Origin: Kriegella aquimaris
GTDB lineage: Bacteria; Bacteroidota; Bacteroidia; Flavobacteriales; Flavobacteriaceae
Direction of reading: 5' to 3'
NCBI RefSeq assembly: GCF_900103215.1
Contig: NZ_FNGV01000001.1
Coordinates: forward strand, 372,001-436,000
Length of the DNA: 64,000 nt
Shown one piece after another: positions 63,095 to 64,000 of the stretch (its first letter is position 1; each line of letters starts with the position of its first letter). The translations under genes were made by a program, and so were the position numbers. The notes beneath the pieces were generated by a model that worked only from the letters and a program-made list of their open reading frames with translations, was not told the origin of the DNA and made no database searches.

Positions 63095-64000
63095 TCAATT
63101 AAAAGCATTTTCAATAATCTCCTTCATTACGGGGTATTCGTCATCGGTATCTTTATATTTCTGTTTTTCTAAGCGTATGGCATTCTTCATGTCTGCAATA
63201 ATAGTGGCATATTGCGGATCGCTTATGGCATTATGCAGCTCTTTTGGGTCCTTTTCCAAATCATAAAATTCCCACACCGGTTCGCTACTCTCTTTGGATG
63301 CCCCTTTCATACCAAGTCCTTGTCCGTAAAAAAAAGCCAATTTATATCGTTCATTTCTGACTCCGAAATGGCCGGGTCTGACAGGGTCGTGCAGCCAATA
63401 CCGATAATACATTTGTTTCCTCCAATCAGCTGGTGTATTCCCTTTTAGGTTTTCCCTAAAACTTACTCCTTGTATGAAGTCTGTGTTTTCAGCACCGCCA
63501 TAATCGGCCAACAACGCCGCAAAATCAATATTGAGTATAATATCATCAATTCGCTGCCCTCCTTTAATTTCTTTTGGATAACGGATTACAAAAGGCATTC
63601 TGAGGGACTCTTCATAAATCAGGCGTTTGTCAAAAAAACCATGTTCGCCCAAAAAGTAACCTTGGTCGGCGGTATACACTACAATGGTATTATCGGCTAT
63701 TCCTTCCTTCTCTAAATAATCTAAAAGTTTTCCAATATTATCATCGATAGCGGCTCCACATCGCATAAAATCCTTTACCAGCTTTTGGTATATTTTTTTC
63801 CGCTTTTGAATACTGTCCAATCCATCTAAAGGATAGGGCAACCCCGGATAACTTGTCCAGAAATTATCAGGATCTACGGTTGCCTGATACCAGCGCTTAC
63901 TCAAATTTTCAAGTTTTTGTCCCTCGAAAGTTCGACCGGTCGTTTCAGGACCAAAATCATATAGCGATTCAGGTTCCGGGATTTCGTCGTTGACATAGAG
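63095..64000 (-). CDS. Sulfatase, C-terminal part (cut by window end)
   Basis: The open frame continues from the stop at 63095 to the right edge, so the gene is partial and lacks its N-terminal half with the formylglycine motif. About 301 residues are present. The segments VVYTADQGYFLGEHGFFDKR and RYPKEIKGGQRIDD match S1 sulfatases of the iduronate/heparan or N-acetylglucosamine-6-sulfatase type. The TTG at 63904 is an internal codon, not the start. It lies close to the enolase-superfamily gene and may belong to the same operon. Confidence 0.92.
   Translation of the reverse strand, partial: LYVNDEIPEPESLYDFGPETTGRTFEGQKLENLSKRWYQATVDPDNFWTSYPGLPYPLDGLDSIQKRKKIYQKLVKDFMRCGAAIDDNIGKLLDYLEKEGIADNTIVVYTADQGYFLGEHGFFDKRLIYEESLRMPFVIRYPKEIKGGQRIDDIILNIDFAALLADYGGAENTDFIQGVSFRENLKGNTPADWRKQMYYRYWLHDPVRPGHFGVRNERYKLAFFYGQGLGMKGASKESSEPVWEFYDLEKDPKELHNAISDPQYATIIADMKNAIRLEKQKYKDTDDEYPVMKEIIENAFN

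Noticed and set aside
1-64000. Search for defence systems, prophage, transposons, CRISPR, tRNA or rRNA
   Set aside because: No repeat-spacer array, transposase, integrase or structured RNA gene was recognised by eye on either strand; short RNA genes could have been missed.

Overview
The window looks like a chromosomal segment of a marine member of the Flavobacteriaceae (Bacteroidota). The basis is a SusC/SusD pair, several other TonB-dependent receptors, sulfatases, many small families I know mainly from Flavobacteriia (DUF4258-, DUF6146- and DUF6787-like proteins, an XRE regulator with a conserved tail), weak or absent Shine-Dalgarno sequences, and promoters of the Bacteroidota type (TTG, 17-23 bases, TAnnTTTG). 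I saw no rRNA, tRNA, CRISPR array, insertion sequence, phage or integrase. The window cuts a gene at each end: alanine dehydrogenase on the left and a sulfatase on the right.

Layout. (1) 1-7.4 kb is core metabolism and regulation: alanine dehydrogenase, proline dehydrogenase, AroB, a DinB-like protein, an Lrp/AsnC regulator, an M14 carboxypeptidase divergent from an XRE regulator, and a small lipoprotein. (2) 7.5-19.5 kb is a glycan-related block: a ceramidase-family protein divergent from a PKD lipoprotein, SusC and SusD, then an aldolase of the DapA/NanA family, a membrane PHP-domain protein and a membrane-anchored GH31 enzyme. (3) 19.6-33.7 kb is mostly housekeeping: a sterol-desaturase-family enzyme, parE-parC-mscL, an EamA transporter, a histidine kinase with a single-domain response regulator, YchF, a TonB receptor and a ferredoxin. 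(4) 33.8-46.4 kb holds an acyl-CoA reductase with serC and a serA-like gene, small flavobacterial proteins, a metal-receptor candidate with a His/Cys-containing partner, a SorAB-like sulfite dehydrogenase with cytochrome c, a double-DUF302 lipoprotein, FolE and a LolD-type ATPase. (5) 46.5-64 kb holds secreted hydrolases, a CrtI-like oxidoreductase and a sugar-acid catabolism cluster: lactonase, mutarotase, Gfo/Idh/MocA protein, SDR, mannonate dehydratase, two sulfatases, a BASS transporter, an exported RraA-like protein and an exported enolase-superfamily enzyme.

How the genes may work together. The SusCD block would bind, import and trim an oligosaccharide with an alpha-linked sugar; by the positive-inside rule both the PHP and the GH31 catalytic domains face the periplasm. 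The right-hand cluster fits breakdown of a sulfated, uronate- and deoxyhexose-containing polysaccharide such as an algal one, but the exact substrate cannot be read from sequence. The best regulatory signal is a set of four TTACAnnTGTAAAC-like palindromes around the promoters of the divergent carboxypeptidase/XRE pair. I found no convincing wholly new system; the best candidates for one are the membrane PHP-GH31 pair and the exported sugar-acid enzymes.
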